Shown here one piece after another: positions 42,877-52,086 of a DNA stretch of 52,534 nucleotides. A model generated the notes under the pieces. It searched no databases, was not told the origin of the DNA, and was given only the letters and a program-made list of their open reading frames with translations. Where the stretch lies: positions 1 to 52,534 of the forward strand of contig JAIYAV010000276.1 of NCBI GenBank assembly GCA_027488855.1, written 5' to 3'. Numbering within the stretch: position 1 is the stretch's first letter; each line of letters starts with the position of its first letter. The position numbers and the translations under genes were made by a program. This DNA comes from Saprospiraceae bacterium (GTDB lineage: Bacteria; Bacteroidota; Bacteroidia; Chitinophagales; Saprospiraceae).

Positions 42877-45237
42877 ATGAAAAAAATCACTACCACTCTA
42901 TTTTGTGGGATCTTTTGCCTGCTGATGGCCCAGGCGCAATCCCCCGCTGCCCTAAGCATTGACCAAATTATGCTCGGCGATCGCTTCACCGGTTTTTCAC
43001 CCGAAAACGTCTTTTGGGGCGAAGACAACAAAACCATCTATTTCAGCTGGAATCCTACGATGGACACCCTGAGCAGCCTGTACAAAGTGGTATTGCCCAA
43101 CGGGAAACCCGAAAAAGTCAGCCTGGAAGAGCAACGCAAAATGGTAGGCAATGGCGAATACAGCAAAGACTACCGCCGCAAGGTATTTGGCCGCAACGGC
43201 GATGTGTTTTTGCTCGATTTAACTTCCGGCAAAGAACAACAAATCACCAATACCTTTGACAACGAAGGCAGCCCAAGGTTTACAGGGGATGGCAAGGGCC
43301 TCACCTGGGTGAGTAACAACAACCTCTATCATTGGGACAGCGCTACAGGCAGCATTGCGCAACTGACCAACTTCCGCAATACGCCAGCCCGGCCTACCCC
43401 CAAACCACTCGAATACGAAACCTGGCTGAAGGAAGACCAACTAGATCTATTTGAGGTGTTGAGCTGGCGCAAAGGCCAACGCGACATCCGGGATCGCCAG
43501 AATAAGGCATTGGAGGTCAAACGTGCCCGTGAGATCAACTACGGCAGCAAATTCTTGAGCGGGTTACAAGCTAGTCCCGACCTGCGTTTCGTCACATTCC
43601 GCTATACCAAACGTGCCGAGCCCAAAAGCACGGATGTACCCAACTATGTAACGGAATCTGGCTATACTACCGACCTGACGGCCCGCTCCAAAGTTGGCAC
43701 CCCACAGGACACCTACGAGTTTGGCATTTACGACCGTACCCGCGACACCTTTTATATGGTAGACACCAAAAAGCTGGAAGGCATTTATAACAAACCTGCC
43801 TTTCTGAAGGACTACCACAAAGGCGAAAAACCCTACAACCCCAAATATGACAAGCCCCGCGAGGTTTCTTTTGCCAATGTTTTGTTCTCCGACGATGGCA
43901 AAGCGGTCATTTCCCTGCGCGCCCAAGACAACAAAGATCGCTGGATCGTACTCATTGACCTGCTTACCGGACAACTCAAACAGCTGGATCGCCAACACGA
44001 CGATGCCTGGATTGGTGGACCGGGAGTGAGTGGTTTCGGCGGGGCCAGCATCGGTTGGTTGCCAGACAATGAACATCTGTGGTTTCAATCCGAAGAAACA
44101 GGCTTTTCACACATCTACACGGTAAACGTCAAAACCGGCGTAAAAAAAGCCCTGACCAGCGGCAATTTTGAAATCCTGGAAAGCAACCTGTCCCGCGATG
44201 GCAAATTCTTTTTTGCCACCGCCAGCGCGGAGGGGCCACACGAAGGGCATTTTTACCGCTTGCCCGTGGCGGGAGGTAAATTGGAAAAAATCACCAGTCT
44301 CAAAGGAGGCAACGAAGCAGTGTTGTCGCCGGATGAAAGTACCCTGGCCATTCGTTATTCTTTTGGCAACAAGCCCTGGGAATTGTACTGGATGCCCAAT
44401 CAGGCCGGGGCTACAGCCCAACAGGTGACCAGTTCTACCACGTCTGCTTTTAAAGCTTATCCCTGGCGGGTGCCTGAAATTGTGTGGTTTACCGCTCGGG
44501 ACGGAGTGAAAGTGCCTGCTCGTTTGTACAAACCCAGCAAAGCTGCGCCAAGCCGCCCAGCAGTCATTTTTGTACACGGAGCTGGCTACCTACAAAACGT
44601 ACACAATTGGTGGAGCAGCTACTCGCGGGAGTACATGTTCCACAATTTCCTGGTTGATCGGGGGTACACCGTTTTGGATGTGGACTACCGGGGTAGCGCG
44701 GGGTATGGCCGCGACTGGCGGACGGGCATTTACCGCCACATGGGTGGCAAAGACCTGGATGATCAGGTAGATGGGGCCAAGTACCTGGTGAGTACGCACA
44801 AAGTGAATGCCCAAAACATCGGGATTTACGGGGGCTCCTATGGTGGGTTTATCACTTTGATGGCCTTGTTTAACGCACCAGAAACTTTCAAAAGTGGAGC
44901 TGGTTTGCGCTCGGTGACCGATTGGGCGCATTACAACCATGGATATACGGCCAACATTTTGAATACGCCAGTGGAGGACAGCATCGCCTACCGCCGCAGT
45001 TCACCGATCTATTTTGCGGAAGGGCTGAAAGGCAATCTGCTGATGTTGCACGGAATGGTGGATGTGAATGTGCATTTTCAGGACGTTGTACGTTTGTCCC
45101 AACGTTTGATTGAATTGAAAAAGGACAAGTGGGATTTGGCCGTTTTCCCCATGGAAGACCACGGGTTTATTGAGCCAAGTAGTTGGTCGGATGAGTACAA
45201 GCGGATTTTCAAGTTGTTTGAGGAGACGTTGAAATAA
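42877..45237 (+). CDS. S9 family prolyl oligopeptidase-like peptidase, secreted
   Basis: The ATG at 42877 gives 786 aa with the signal peptide MKKITTTLFCGIFCLLMAQA; an in-frame ATG at 42853 is possible. Residues about 30-530 form a DPP4-type beta-propeller (SPENVFWGEDNKTIYFSWNP, GKEQQITNTFDNEGSPRFTG, LSRDGKFFFATASAEGP). The C-terminal alpha/beta hydrolase has the catalytic triad Ser654 in GGSYGGF, Asp729 in GMVDVNVHF and His762 in MEDHGF. S9 enzymes of this DPP-like type remove dipeptides from peptides outside the cytoplasm. It follows feoB by 128 bp but has no link in function. A hairpin follows at 45249. Confidence 0.93.
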   Translation: MKKITTTLFCGIFCLLMAQAQSPAALSIDQIMLGDRFTGFSPENVFWGEDNKTIYFSWNPTMDTLSSLYKVVLPNGKPEKVSLEEQRKMVGNGEYSKDYRRKVFGRNGDVFLLDLTSGKEQQITNTFDNEGSPRFTGDGKGLTWVSNNNLYHWDSATGSIAQLTNFRNTPARPTPKPLEYETWLKEDQLDLFEVLSWRKGQRDIRDRQNKALEVKRAREINYGSKFLSGLQASPDLRFVTFRYTKRAEPKSTDVPNYVTESGYTTDLTARSKVGTPQDTYEFGIYDRTRDTFYMVDTKKLEGIYNKPAFLKDYHKGEKPYNPKYDKPREVSFANVLFSDDGKAVISLRAQDNKDRWIVLIDLLTGQLKQLDRQHDDAWIGGPGVSGFGGASIGWLPDNEHLWFQSEETGFSHIYTVNVKTGVKKALTSGNFEILESNLSRDGKFFFATASAEGPHEGHFYRLPVAGGKLEKITSLKGGNEAVLSPDESTLAIRYSFGNKPWELYWMPNQAGATAQQVTSSTTSAFKAYPWRVPEIVWFTARDGVKVPARLYKPSKAAPSRPAVIFVHGAGYLQNVHNWWSSYSREYMFHNFLVDRGYTVLDVDYRGSAGYGRDWRTGIYRHMGGKDLDDQVDGAKYLVSTHKVNAQNIGIYGGSYGGFITLMALFNAPETFKSGAGLRSVTDWAHYNHGYTANILNTPVEDSIAYRRSSPIYFAEGLKGNLLMLHGMVDVNVHFQDVVRLSQRLIELKKDKWDLAVFPMEDHGFIEPSSWSDEYKRIFKLFEETLK

Positions 45238-45248
45238 AAAAGTTCCAG

Positions 45249-45294
45249 GGTTCCAAGTTTCAGGGTTGTCCACCGAATCCTGGAATTTGGAACC
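45249..45294. repeat. Gene-end hairpin of TTCCAAG/CAGG phrases
   Basis: GGTTCCAAGTTTCAGG (45249-45264) pairs with CCTGGAATTTGGAACC (45279-45294), with two G-U pairs. It follows a partial tandem copy (GTTCCAGGGTTCC). There is no T-run after it, so termination may be weak. Confidence 0.65.
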
Positions 45295-45314
45295 TGCTTA
45301 TATAAAATTTAACA

Positions 45315-45343
45315 TTTGATATTCGTACTTTCTTTTATTTTTG
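45315..45343 (+). promoter_or_regulatory. Promoter of the tandem dockerin-like genes
   Basis: TTTG (45315-45318), a 17-bp spacer and TATTTTTG (45336-45343) match the Bacteroidota consensus exactly, with a leader of roughly 67 nt before the ATG at 45416. Confidence 0.65.
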
Positions 45344-45415
45344 CAACATCATATTATCGTTAAGATCGACCTTTTACTATTGTGCAATAATTTTAACAGA
45401 TTAGACCATAGTCCC

Positions 45416-47514
45416 ATGAAAAAATGTTCCTCCTCCGCCGTTCTGGCATTGGTATTTTCTTGTTTTTGCTCCATTGGATCAGCTCAGGAAGGGTACATCC
45501 GCTTTGTGGAAAACCTGGAAAATATTGTCCTCCAGGCACATTCTTACCGAATAATCATTGAGGCAGCATCCCTCGTTCAAACCAATCTGAGCAAGCTCAA
45601 TGTTCGTCGCACAGTTGACCCCGAGCATGAAGCCATTTATCTGCAAAATGGGTACGACCTCAATAAAGATGGCTTACTCAATCAGCTGGACGGTTTTGAA
45701 AGCCTCGATGGCGAAAAATTTTCCCCCTGGAATTATTACATCGAGACAATGCCTTGTGGGGAAAAGGAGCCTCTTTATTTTGAAGTAAGAGCCTTGGGAA
45801 AGGATAGTATGCCAGTGTATTTGCAAAAGCTGCTCACGCTACGCGATAAACCGCTGCGCGGCATCACTTGCGTGGCCCCTTTCAAAGTATATTTAACTGA
45901 AAAAGAGGCAAGTTTGACCATTGATGCGGCAGATTTAATCCCAGGCGATGTATATGATGATTGCTACCAAATGGTTCTTCCTCGAGATACTTTATTGACT
46001 CCCTTGATCAATAAATTCAGCATGGAGCCCTGGTACAACGAATATTATAAACGAACACCAGATTCGACTCAACAGTACTTTGAATTGAATTGCAGCCACA
46101 TTGGTTCGGTCATTCCCATCAGTGTATTTGCCTGGAACAAGACGGGAAATTTTAGTCGTTGTGTTACCAAAATCGAAGTATTGGACAGCACTGGCATTTG
46201 TCCCGACCCCAGGCCCACGATTAGATTGAATGATTCGCTGGAGCTTATTTTACAAAAAACCTTTGCTCAGCTTCAGCCTACTACCCATGCAAAAAACTTA
46301 TTGTCCCGAGGTTTTTCATTTGCACAGTTTAAGAACTTTAAAGTACGCCGTTCGATCCGAAAAGCGAATTTGGCAGCCTGGCTACAGTTGGGCTATGACC
46401 AAAATCAGGATGGCCAACTGAACGAACTGGATGGTTTCGAAGTGCGGCAAGAAGGTGATTTTTTATTGAGCCCATTTTTGGATTCGCTGCTCGTATTTTG
46501 CACTGATTTTAGTGATTCTTTGTTCATTGAAGTCCGAGGTATTGATACAATGGTGACTGTAGGCACCCAACAATGGTTTAAACTATTCAACCCTGGCCTT
46601 TTTGTTGAAACCCATTTTGGCATCACTAAAATACTCACCTTAAAAGGGGGTACACAGGGTAAATTTTTATTTGAGCCCCTCAAAGTTCAAGAATTTTTAA
46701 AGAGCCCTTGTTACACTTGCAACAATGGAAATGGAATGCCGGATGTTTGGGGGAGAAAAACCTTAATCCCCAACATGAAGCGACTTGATTCTGCGATTGA
46801 CACTTTTCAGCAAAGCATTGACCTTGAATGTTGTGATGCAGGAAGAGTGCTTTTGCTGAATATCCAGGCTCGAAAAGATACCTTAAGCCCAGCCATAGGG
46901 AGTGTAATTGCATATGCTGAAATACTGGATGAAAAAAGGTTGTGCCCCATTGATGGCTGTCGTGCTGCCAGAAGGATTTTGGGAAAAGTTACTTCCTCCA
47001 CTGGAGCTTTAATTGCAGGTATGAAAGTAAAAATTGACAGACCAAAGGAAAGCTCCATTGAAATTTCAACTTCAGCCCCGACCGGTTTGTTTGATTTTTG
47101 GGAGTTTTTTGGGTAAGCGCGACCTACTACCTGATCAGCCCCAGCAAAACCTCCGACCCCCTCAACGGCGTCAGTACCTTCGACCTGATCCAAATCCATA
47201 AACACATCCTCAACATCAAAACCTTTGACTCGCCCTACCAATACATTGCGGCGGATATCAATCGCTCCGGGACTATCACTACTTTGGACTTGATCCAGTT
47301 GCGTAAGGTTATTCTGGGCATCGACGCCAATTTTACCAATAACAGCAGTTGGCGCTTTATCAATGTGGATCATATTTTTCAAAATCCAAGAGACCCATTG
47401 AAGGCGTATTTGCCAGAAACAATCAGGCTTGGCCCATTATATGGTATTCGCAATGTGGAGTTTATTGCCGTCAAAATCGGTGATCTCAACAACTCGGCAG
47501 ACCCCTCTAAATAA
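45416..47514 (+). pseudogene. Dockerin-like secreted protein, first copy, frameshifted near its C-terminal domain
   Basis: From ATG 45416 a signal peptide (MKKCSSSAVLALVFSCFCSI) leads a 566-aa protein that stops at 47116. It holds two EF-hand-like loops (YDLNKDGLLNQLDGF and YDQNQDGQLNELDGF) in two similar halves. A -1 shift at about 47098-47116, beside the T6 run of GAGTTTTTTGGG, opens the frame that encodes the missing dockerin-like end (TDPLNGVSTFDLIQIHKHIL-like, ADINRSGTITTLDLIQLRKV) to a stop at 47514. The intact neighbour at 47542 shows that the two pieces belong together. It may be a pseudogene, a phase-variable tract, recoding or a sequence error. The truncated product would lack the Ca-binding tail. 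Confidence 0.8.
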
Positions 47515-47541
47515 TTTTTTCATCCCAAAACTGTTTCTCCC

Positions 47542-49626
47542 ATGAAAAAACGTTTCTCATCTGCCGTTCTGGCACTGGTGTTTTTAGCCCTTGGTACGAG
47601 TGGAAAAGCTCAAGACGGGTACATTCGTTTTGTGGAAAACCTGGAAACTGTTGTCCTTCAGGCACATTCTTACCGATCAGCCCTCAACGTAGAATCTCTG
47701 GTTCAAACCAACTTGACCAAACTCAATGGGCGTCGCACAGTTGATCCAACACACGAAGCCATTTACTTGCAAAAAGGGTACGACCTCAATAAAGATGGCT
47801 TGCTCAATCAATTGGACGGTTTCGAAAGCATCGACGATGAAAAATTTTCCCCTTGGAATTACTACATAGAAATCATGCCTTGTGGAGAAAAGGAGCCTTT
47901 TTATTTTGAAGTGAGAGCCTTGGGAAAGGATAGTATGCCAGTCTATTTGCAAAAACTGATTCCCTTTTCGGATAGTTATACTTCAGCTCCAAGATGTGTA
48001 GCACCTTTTAATTTTCATCTAAATCAGGACCAAGGGAGTGCAAAAATTTATGCCCGTAACCTGATTAACGGCAAGATGTACGACCGCTGTTATCAGAATC
48101 ACTTCATTGATACAACGGTAACTCCTACAATTCAAAGATTCAGTATGGAGCCTTGGTACATTGAATTGCCAGGTGTAAAACCAGATTCCACTAAAAAGTC
48201 TTTTGAGTTGAGTTGCGCCCATCGAGATAAATCCATCTTGTTCAGTGTATTTGCCTGGGATGAACATGGAAACTTCAACCGGTGTCTTACCAGCATTACG
48301 GTGGTGGATACTACTAATTATTGCCTTCCAACTCCAGCCCAAATACAGTTGAGCGATTCTCTTGAAATGATTTTGTACCATTCTTTCAGTCTATTTAAGC
48401 CAGTTATTCCGCCAATCAAACTGCTAAAGACAAGCGGTTCCCTCTCCCAGCCCAAAAAATTAAAAGTCCGGCGTTCGATTCGCAATGCTAATCTGGCACC
48501 CTGGATTGAATTAGGCTATGATTTAAATCAGGACGGAAATCTCAATGTCTTGGATAGCTTTGATTTGGGTCGAAAAGATAAATTCGTACTCAGTCCATGG
48601 TTGGATTCCCTACCCTTGTTTTGTAGTGATTTTGGGGATTCTTTATTGATTGAAATTGCTTCAACGGATTCCGCTACTGGTAGATTTACGGAAAGATGGA
48701 TTCATTTAAAACATCCTACTTTTTTTGCAGATTATAAACTTGGGATAATAAAATTCCTTGAACCCAATACAAATACGGGTTTGCCTAAATATCCAGAGCT
48801 TGGAATCGCAACGCTTCAAGCAAGTGATTTTTTAAAAAGCCCTTTTTACTCCTGCTCTATTGGGGTTAATTCTGCTGATTTCTGGGGTAGAGAACTTCTT
48901 TCAACAAGTATAAGTCGAATTAGTGAAGTGTCAGATCCTAACCAAAAAGCTATAAAGCTGAATTGTCACGATGACAATAGTGGGATATTGGCAAAAATCT
49001 ATGTGTGGAACAATAGCTCAAAATTCCCACTTTTTGATATTTTGGTGAATGCAGGCGTCTATGACAAAAAATTCGCCTGTGGCATTGATCATCAATGGTT
49101 TACACCAGCAGTGAATGGGCAAATCTACGACCAAAAGAGAGCTTTAATTCTTGGTGTTAAAGTAAATCTTTTGAGTCCTAATCGACCTTTAGTAGAACAA
49201 ATGAGTCCATTCTTCTATTATGCAACGCAAGGTGCCCCCTACCTCCTCATCACCCCAACCAAAACCACCGACCCGCTCAACGGCGTCAGCACCTTCGACC
49301 TGATCCAAATCCATAGACACATCCTCAACATCAAAACCTTCGACTCACCCTACCAATACATTGCAGCGGACATCAATCGCTCCGGGACTATCACCACTTT
49401 GGACTTGATCCAGTTGCGCAAGGTTATTTTGGGTATAGATGCGAATTTTGCAAACAACAGTAGTTGGCGTTTTATCAATGCGGATCATATTTTTCAAGAT
49501 CCGAACGATCCGCTGAAAGAGTATTTGCCTGAAACAATCAGGATAGGCTTATTATATAATCGCCACAACGTAGAATTTATCGGGATCAAAATCGGCGACC
49601 TCAATAACTCCGCCACCCTAAAATAA
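47542..49626 (+). CDS. Dockerin-like secreted protein, intact second copy
   Basis: This 694-aa protein has a signal peptide (MKKRFSSAVLALVFLALGTS). It has the same layout as its upstream neighbour: repeat half 1 with GYDLNKDGLLNQLDGF (EF-hand-like loop, D-x-N-x-D-G), half 2 with GYDLNQDGNLNVLDSFD, several paired Cys, then a C-terminal dockerin-like domain (about 575-650) with two helices carrying TFDLIQIHRHILNI and TTLDLIQLRKVILGID around ADINRSG. It ends IGIKIGDLNNSATLK, with no T9SS sorting domain after it. Dockerin-like ends may bind calcium and a partner on the cell surface. It is 27 bp after the first copy and clearly a tandem duplicate. No enzyme domain is seen. Confidence 0.8.
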   Translation: MKKRFSSAVLALVFLALGTSGKAQDGYIRFVENLETVVLQAHSYRSALNVESLVQTNLTKLNGRRTVDPTHEAIYLQKGYDLNKDGLLNQLDGFESIDDEKFSPWNYYIEIMPCGEKEPFYFEVRALGKDSMPVYLQKLIPFSDSYTSAPRCVAPFNFHLNQDQGSAKIYARNLINGKMYDRCYQNHFIDTTVTPTIQRFSMEPWYIELPGVKPDSTKKSFELSCAHRDKSILFSVFAWDEHGNFNRCLTSITVVDTTNYCLPTPAQIQLSDSLEMILYHSFSLFKPVIPPIKLLKTSGSLSQPKKLKVRRSIRNANLAPWIELGYDLNQDGNLNVLDSFDLGRKDKFVLSPWLDSLPLFCSDFGDSLLIEIASTDSATGRFTERWIHLKHPTFFADYKLGIIKFLEPNTNTGLPKYPELGIATLQASDFLKSPFYSCSIGVNSADFWGRELLSTSISRISEVSDPNQKAIKLNCHDDNSGILAKIYVWNNSSKFPLFDILVNAGVYDKKFACGIDHQWFTPAVNGQIYDQKRALILGVKVNLLSPNRPLVEQMSPFFYYATQGAPYLLITPTKTTDPLNGVSTFDLIQIHRHILNIKTFDSPYQYIAADINRSGTITTLDLIQLRKVILGIDANFANNSSWRFINADHIFQDPNDPLKEYLPETIRIGLLYNRHNVEFIGIKIGDLNNSATLK

Positions 49627-49689
49627 AACCTCCCCACTACCGAATCCAAAGGATAAACCTTAACTTTCCCCCATCTAAAACCTAACACC

Positions 49690-50580
49690 ATGATCGGACT
49701 CATTCAAGTAGTCATTGGACTCGTTTTTTTACTTTTGTTGTTGAGCCTGTTGGTGACGACCATTATGGAGTTGATTTCTTCCATGCTGGCCCTACGTGGG
49801 CAGAATCTGGAAAAAGCCATCAAAAACATGTTGGCCAATGGGCAAGCGCAAGGGGATCTTTTTCAGGCATTTAAGGGCAATGCCTTGTACAAACAATTGT
49901 GCAACTACCGAGGCAATTCCAAAGTCCGCCCCCCCTCCTACCTCAGTTCACAAAACTTCCAGTCCATCCTCATGGACATCATTCTGAAGGGCGACGATGC
50001 GGGTAAGCTGACGCAAAAAATTGAAGAAATTCAAAATGAAGAGCTCAAGCAGGTGCTCAAACAATTGCTCAACGATGCGGGCTATGAATTGGATGCCTTC
50101 AAAGAAAAAATGCAGGGTTGGTACAGCGATGTGATGGATCGTGCGGCGGGCTGGTACAAGCGCAACATCCAGATTTTGGTCACCTTTGTTGGTTTGGTAG
50201 TCGCGGTCATTTTCAATGCCGACACCATTTCTGTGTACCAACGCCTGGAATCCAATCCCGAGGAACTCAAGGAAATCGTGACCATGGCCGAAGCTTACGC
50301 CCAAAAAAATGAGCTGGACATTCAAACCGGTGGCTCAGTGCAGCAACAATGGGATCAGGTCAATCACCTCATTCAGGATGAATTGCAACAGGCCAATTCT
50401 CCACTCGGCCTGGGTTGGCATCCCGAAGACTTGCGAGGCATGACCCCTAGCGATTGGGTGATCAAAATCCTGGGTTGGATCGTAACCGCCCTGGCCGTAT
50501 CGTTGGGTGCGCCTTTCTGGTTTGATTTGTTGAAAAAACTGGTCAACATCAAAGCTGCAGGCAATGAACCTAAAGCCTAG
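49690..50580 (+). CDS. Integral membrane protein of unknown function
   Basis: This is a 296-aa protein. An N-terminal membrane helix (MIGLIQVVIGLVFLLLLLSL to about 25) is followed by a cytoplasmic helical region (LEKAIKNMLANGQAQGDLFQ, KLTQKIEEIQNEELKQVLKQ), a second helix (about 158-178, ILVTFVGLVVAVIFNADTIS), another soluble part (EAYAQKNELDIQTGGSVQQQ) and a third helix (WVIKILGWIVTALAVSLGAP) ending FWFDLLKKLVNIKAAG. I recognise the layout from other Bacteroidota but know of no assigned function. It probably stands alone: it is 63 bp after the dockerin-like gene and 90 bp before metZ. Confidence 0.7.
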   Translation: MIGLIQVVIGLVFLLLLLSLLVTTIMELISSMLALRGQNLEKAIKNMLANGQAQGDLFQAFKGNALYKQLCNYRGNSKVRPPSYLSSQNFQSILMDIILKGDDAGKLTQKIEEIQNEELKQVLKQLLNDAGYELDAFKEKMQGWYSDVMDRAAGWYKRNIQILVTFVGLVVAVIFNADTISVYQRLESNPEELKEIVTMAEAYAQKNELDIQTGGSVQQQWDQVNHLIQDELQQANSPLGLGWHPEDLRGMTPSDWVIKILGWIVTALAVSLGAPFWFDLLKKLVNIKAAGNEPKA

Positions 50581-50670
50581 TACTTCTTAAATTTCTCCTA
50601 AAATCGTGGCAAAATGGAACTCATGTACCAAAAAAATGGGTTCTTTGGGTTTTGAAAAAACTACTTTAAG

Positions 50671-51840
50671 ATGCATTCAGAGACTTTGGCTATCCGCGGG
50701 CAAATGGACCGCACCGACTACCGCGAGCACAGCCCCGCGATGTACCTCACCTCCAGTTTCACTTTTCCGAACGCGGAACTGATGGCCGATACCTTTGCCG
50801 GCCTGAACGACGACATCATTTATTCCCGCTACAATAACCCCAGCGTAGACGAATTCATCAATAAAGTGTGCCAGTTGGAAGGCGCGGAAGAAGGTTTTGC
50901 GACCGCTTCCGGGATGGCCGCAGTCTTTGCCAGTATGGCAGCCCTCTTGCGTTCTGGCGACCACGTTTTGGCTTCCCGAGCGGTTTTCGGCTCGACCCAC
51001 CAGATTTTGACCCAAATTTTCCCCAAGTGGGGCATCACCTATACTTATGTTGATCCCGAAGACATTGACAATTGGGACCAATCTATTCAACCCAATACGC
51101 GGATGTTGGTGCTGGAATCTCCATCCAACCCTGGACTGGCTTTGATTGATTTGGAAAAAGCCGGGGCATTGTGCAAAAAACACGGCATCATCTTCAACAT
51201 CGACAATTGTTTCGCCACTCCTTGCCTGCAAACGCCTACGGATTATGGCGCAGATTTGATCGTACATTCTGCTACCAAGTGGATGGATGGCCAGGGCCGT
51301 GTACTCGGCGGGATTGTGGTAGGCAAAGCTGAATTCATCGAACCCATCCGTTTCTTTTGTCGCCACACGGGCCCGGCCATGTCGCCATTCAATGCCTGGG
51401 TGTTGAGCAAAAGTTTGGAAACCCTAGCGGTGCGCATGGAACGGCATTGCAGCAATGCCCTAAAACTGGCGCAATTCCTGGAGCAGCACCCCGAAGTCGC
51501 CAAGACCATTTACCCGTACCTACCTTCTCACCCTCAGCACGAGCTGGCGCTCAAACAAATGAAAATGGGTGGCGGCATTGTCACCATTGAAGTAAAAGGT
51601 GGATTGGATCAAGGCCGGGCTTTTTTGAATGCGGTCAAAATGTGTTCCCTTTCTTCCAATCTGGGCGATACGCGCAGCATTGTAACCCACCCCGCTTCTA
51701 CTACACACAGCAAATTGAGCGAAGCCGAACGGGCTGCGGTGGGCATCAATCCCGGCACGGTACGCATTTCCGTGGGATTGGAGCACGTGGACGATATCAT
51801 TGCAGATATTGATCAGGCATTGCGGGCTTCACATTCGTAG
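50671..51840 (+). CDS. metZ: O-succinylhomoserine sulfhydrylase-like PLP enzyme
   Basis: This 389-aa cytoplasmic enzyme is of the Cys/Met-metabolism PLP family. YSRYNNPSVDEFINKVCQLE, the SGMAAVFASMAALLRSGDHV segment, DNCFATPCLQTPTDYGADLI and the PLP-lysine motif SATKWMDGQGRVLGG (Lys203) are present, as is the substrate-loop SSNLGDTRSIVTHPASTTH. The GQGRVLGG form after the lysine is typical of MetZ, which makes homocysteine from O-succinylhomoserine and sulfide; cystathionine gamma-synthase or gamma-lyase are the alternatives. It is not in an operon with other methionine genes here. Confidence 0.88.
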   Translation: MHSETLAIRGQMDRTDYREHSPAMYLTSSFTFPNAELMADTFAGLNDDIIYSRYNNPSVDEFINKVCQLEGAEEGFATASGMAAVFASMAALLRSGDHVLASRAVFGSTHQILTQIFPKWGITYTYVDPEDIDNWDQSIQPNTRMLVLESPSNPGLALIDLEKAGALCKKHGIIFNIDNCFATPCLQTPTDYGADLIVHSATKWMDGQGRVLGGIVVGKAEFIEPIRFFCRHTGPAMSPFNAWVLSKSLETLAVRMERHCSNALKLAQFLEQHPEVAKTIYPYLPSHPQHELALKQMKMGGGIVTIEVKGGLDQGRAFLNAVKMCSLSSNLGDTRSIVTHPASTTHSKLSEAERAAVGINPGTVRISVGLEHVDDIIADIDQALRASHS

Positions 51841-51893
51841 AGGCACACATGGTGAAGCTTTCTGAAATACTAGTTCTTTAGGCGCTGGCGGTT

Positions 51894-52033
51894 GAATTGC
51901 CTCCAGCTTTAGCTGGTGGTTTGAAGGTCAAATATGGAATGGGCTTTAGCCCAAATCTCAATTTTACAAATGGGGCTAAAGCCCAAAAACCGGAGTTCAC
52001 TGCTTATCCACCAGCTAAAGCTGGAGGCAATTC
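51894..52033. repeat. Copy 2 of the ~140-bp palindromic element
   Basis: The 26-bp ends (51894-51919 and 52008-52033) are identical to those of the element at 21669-21807. The inner GGGCTTTAGCCC/GGGCTAAAGCCC pair is also present, and read in reverse the ATAAGCAGT next to the end matches copy 1, so the copies are in opposite orientation. It lies between metZ and the convergent DoxX-like gene. Confidence 0.9.
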
Positions 52034-52086
52034 ATGTCGTTCTACCCAGGGATTGGCAAGGTTTTTAAAAAATCATCTTCGCGTCT

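Noticed and set aside
47098..47514. A separate short dockerin-like gene
   Set aside because: It has no start signal or signal peptide and continues the upstream gene after a frameshift, as shown by the intact neighbour.
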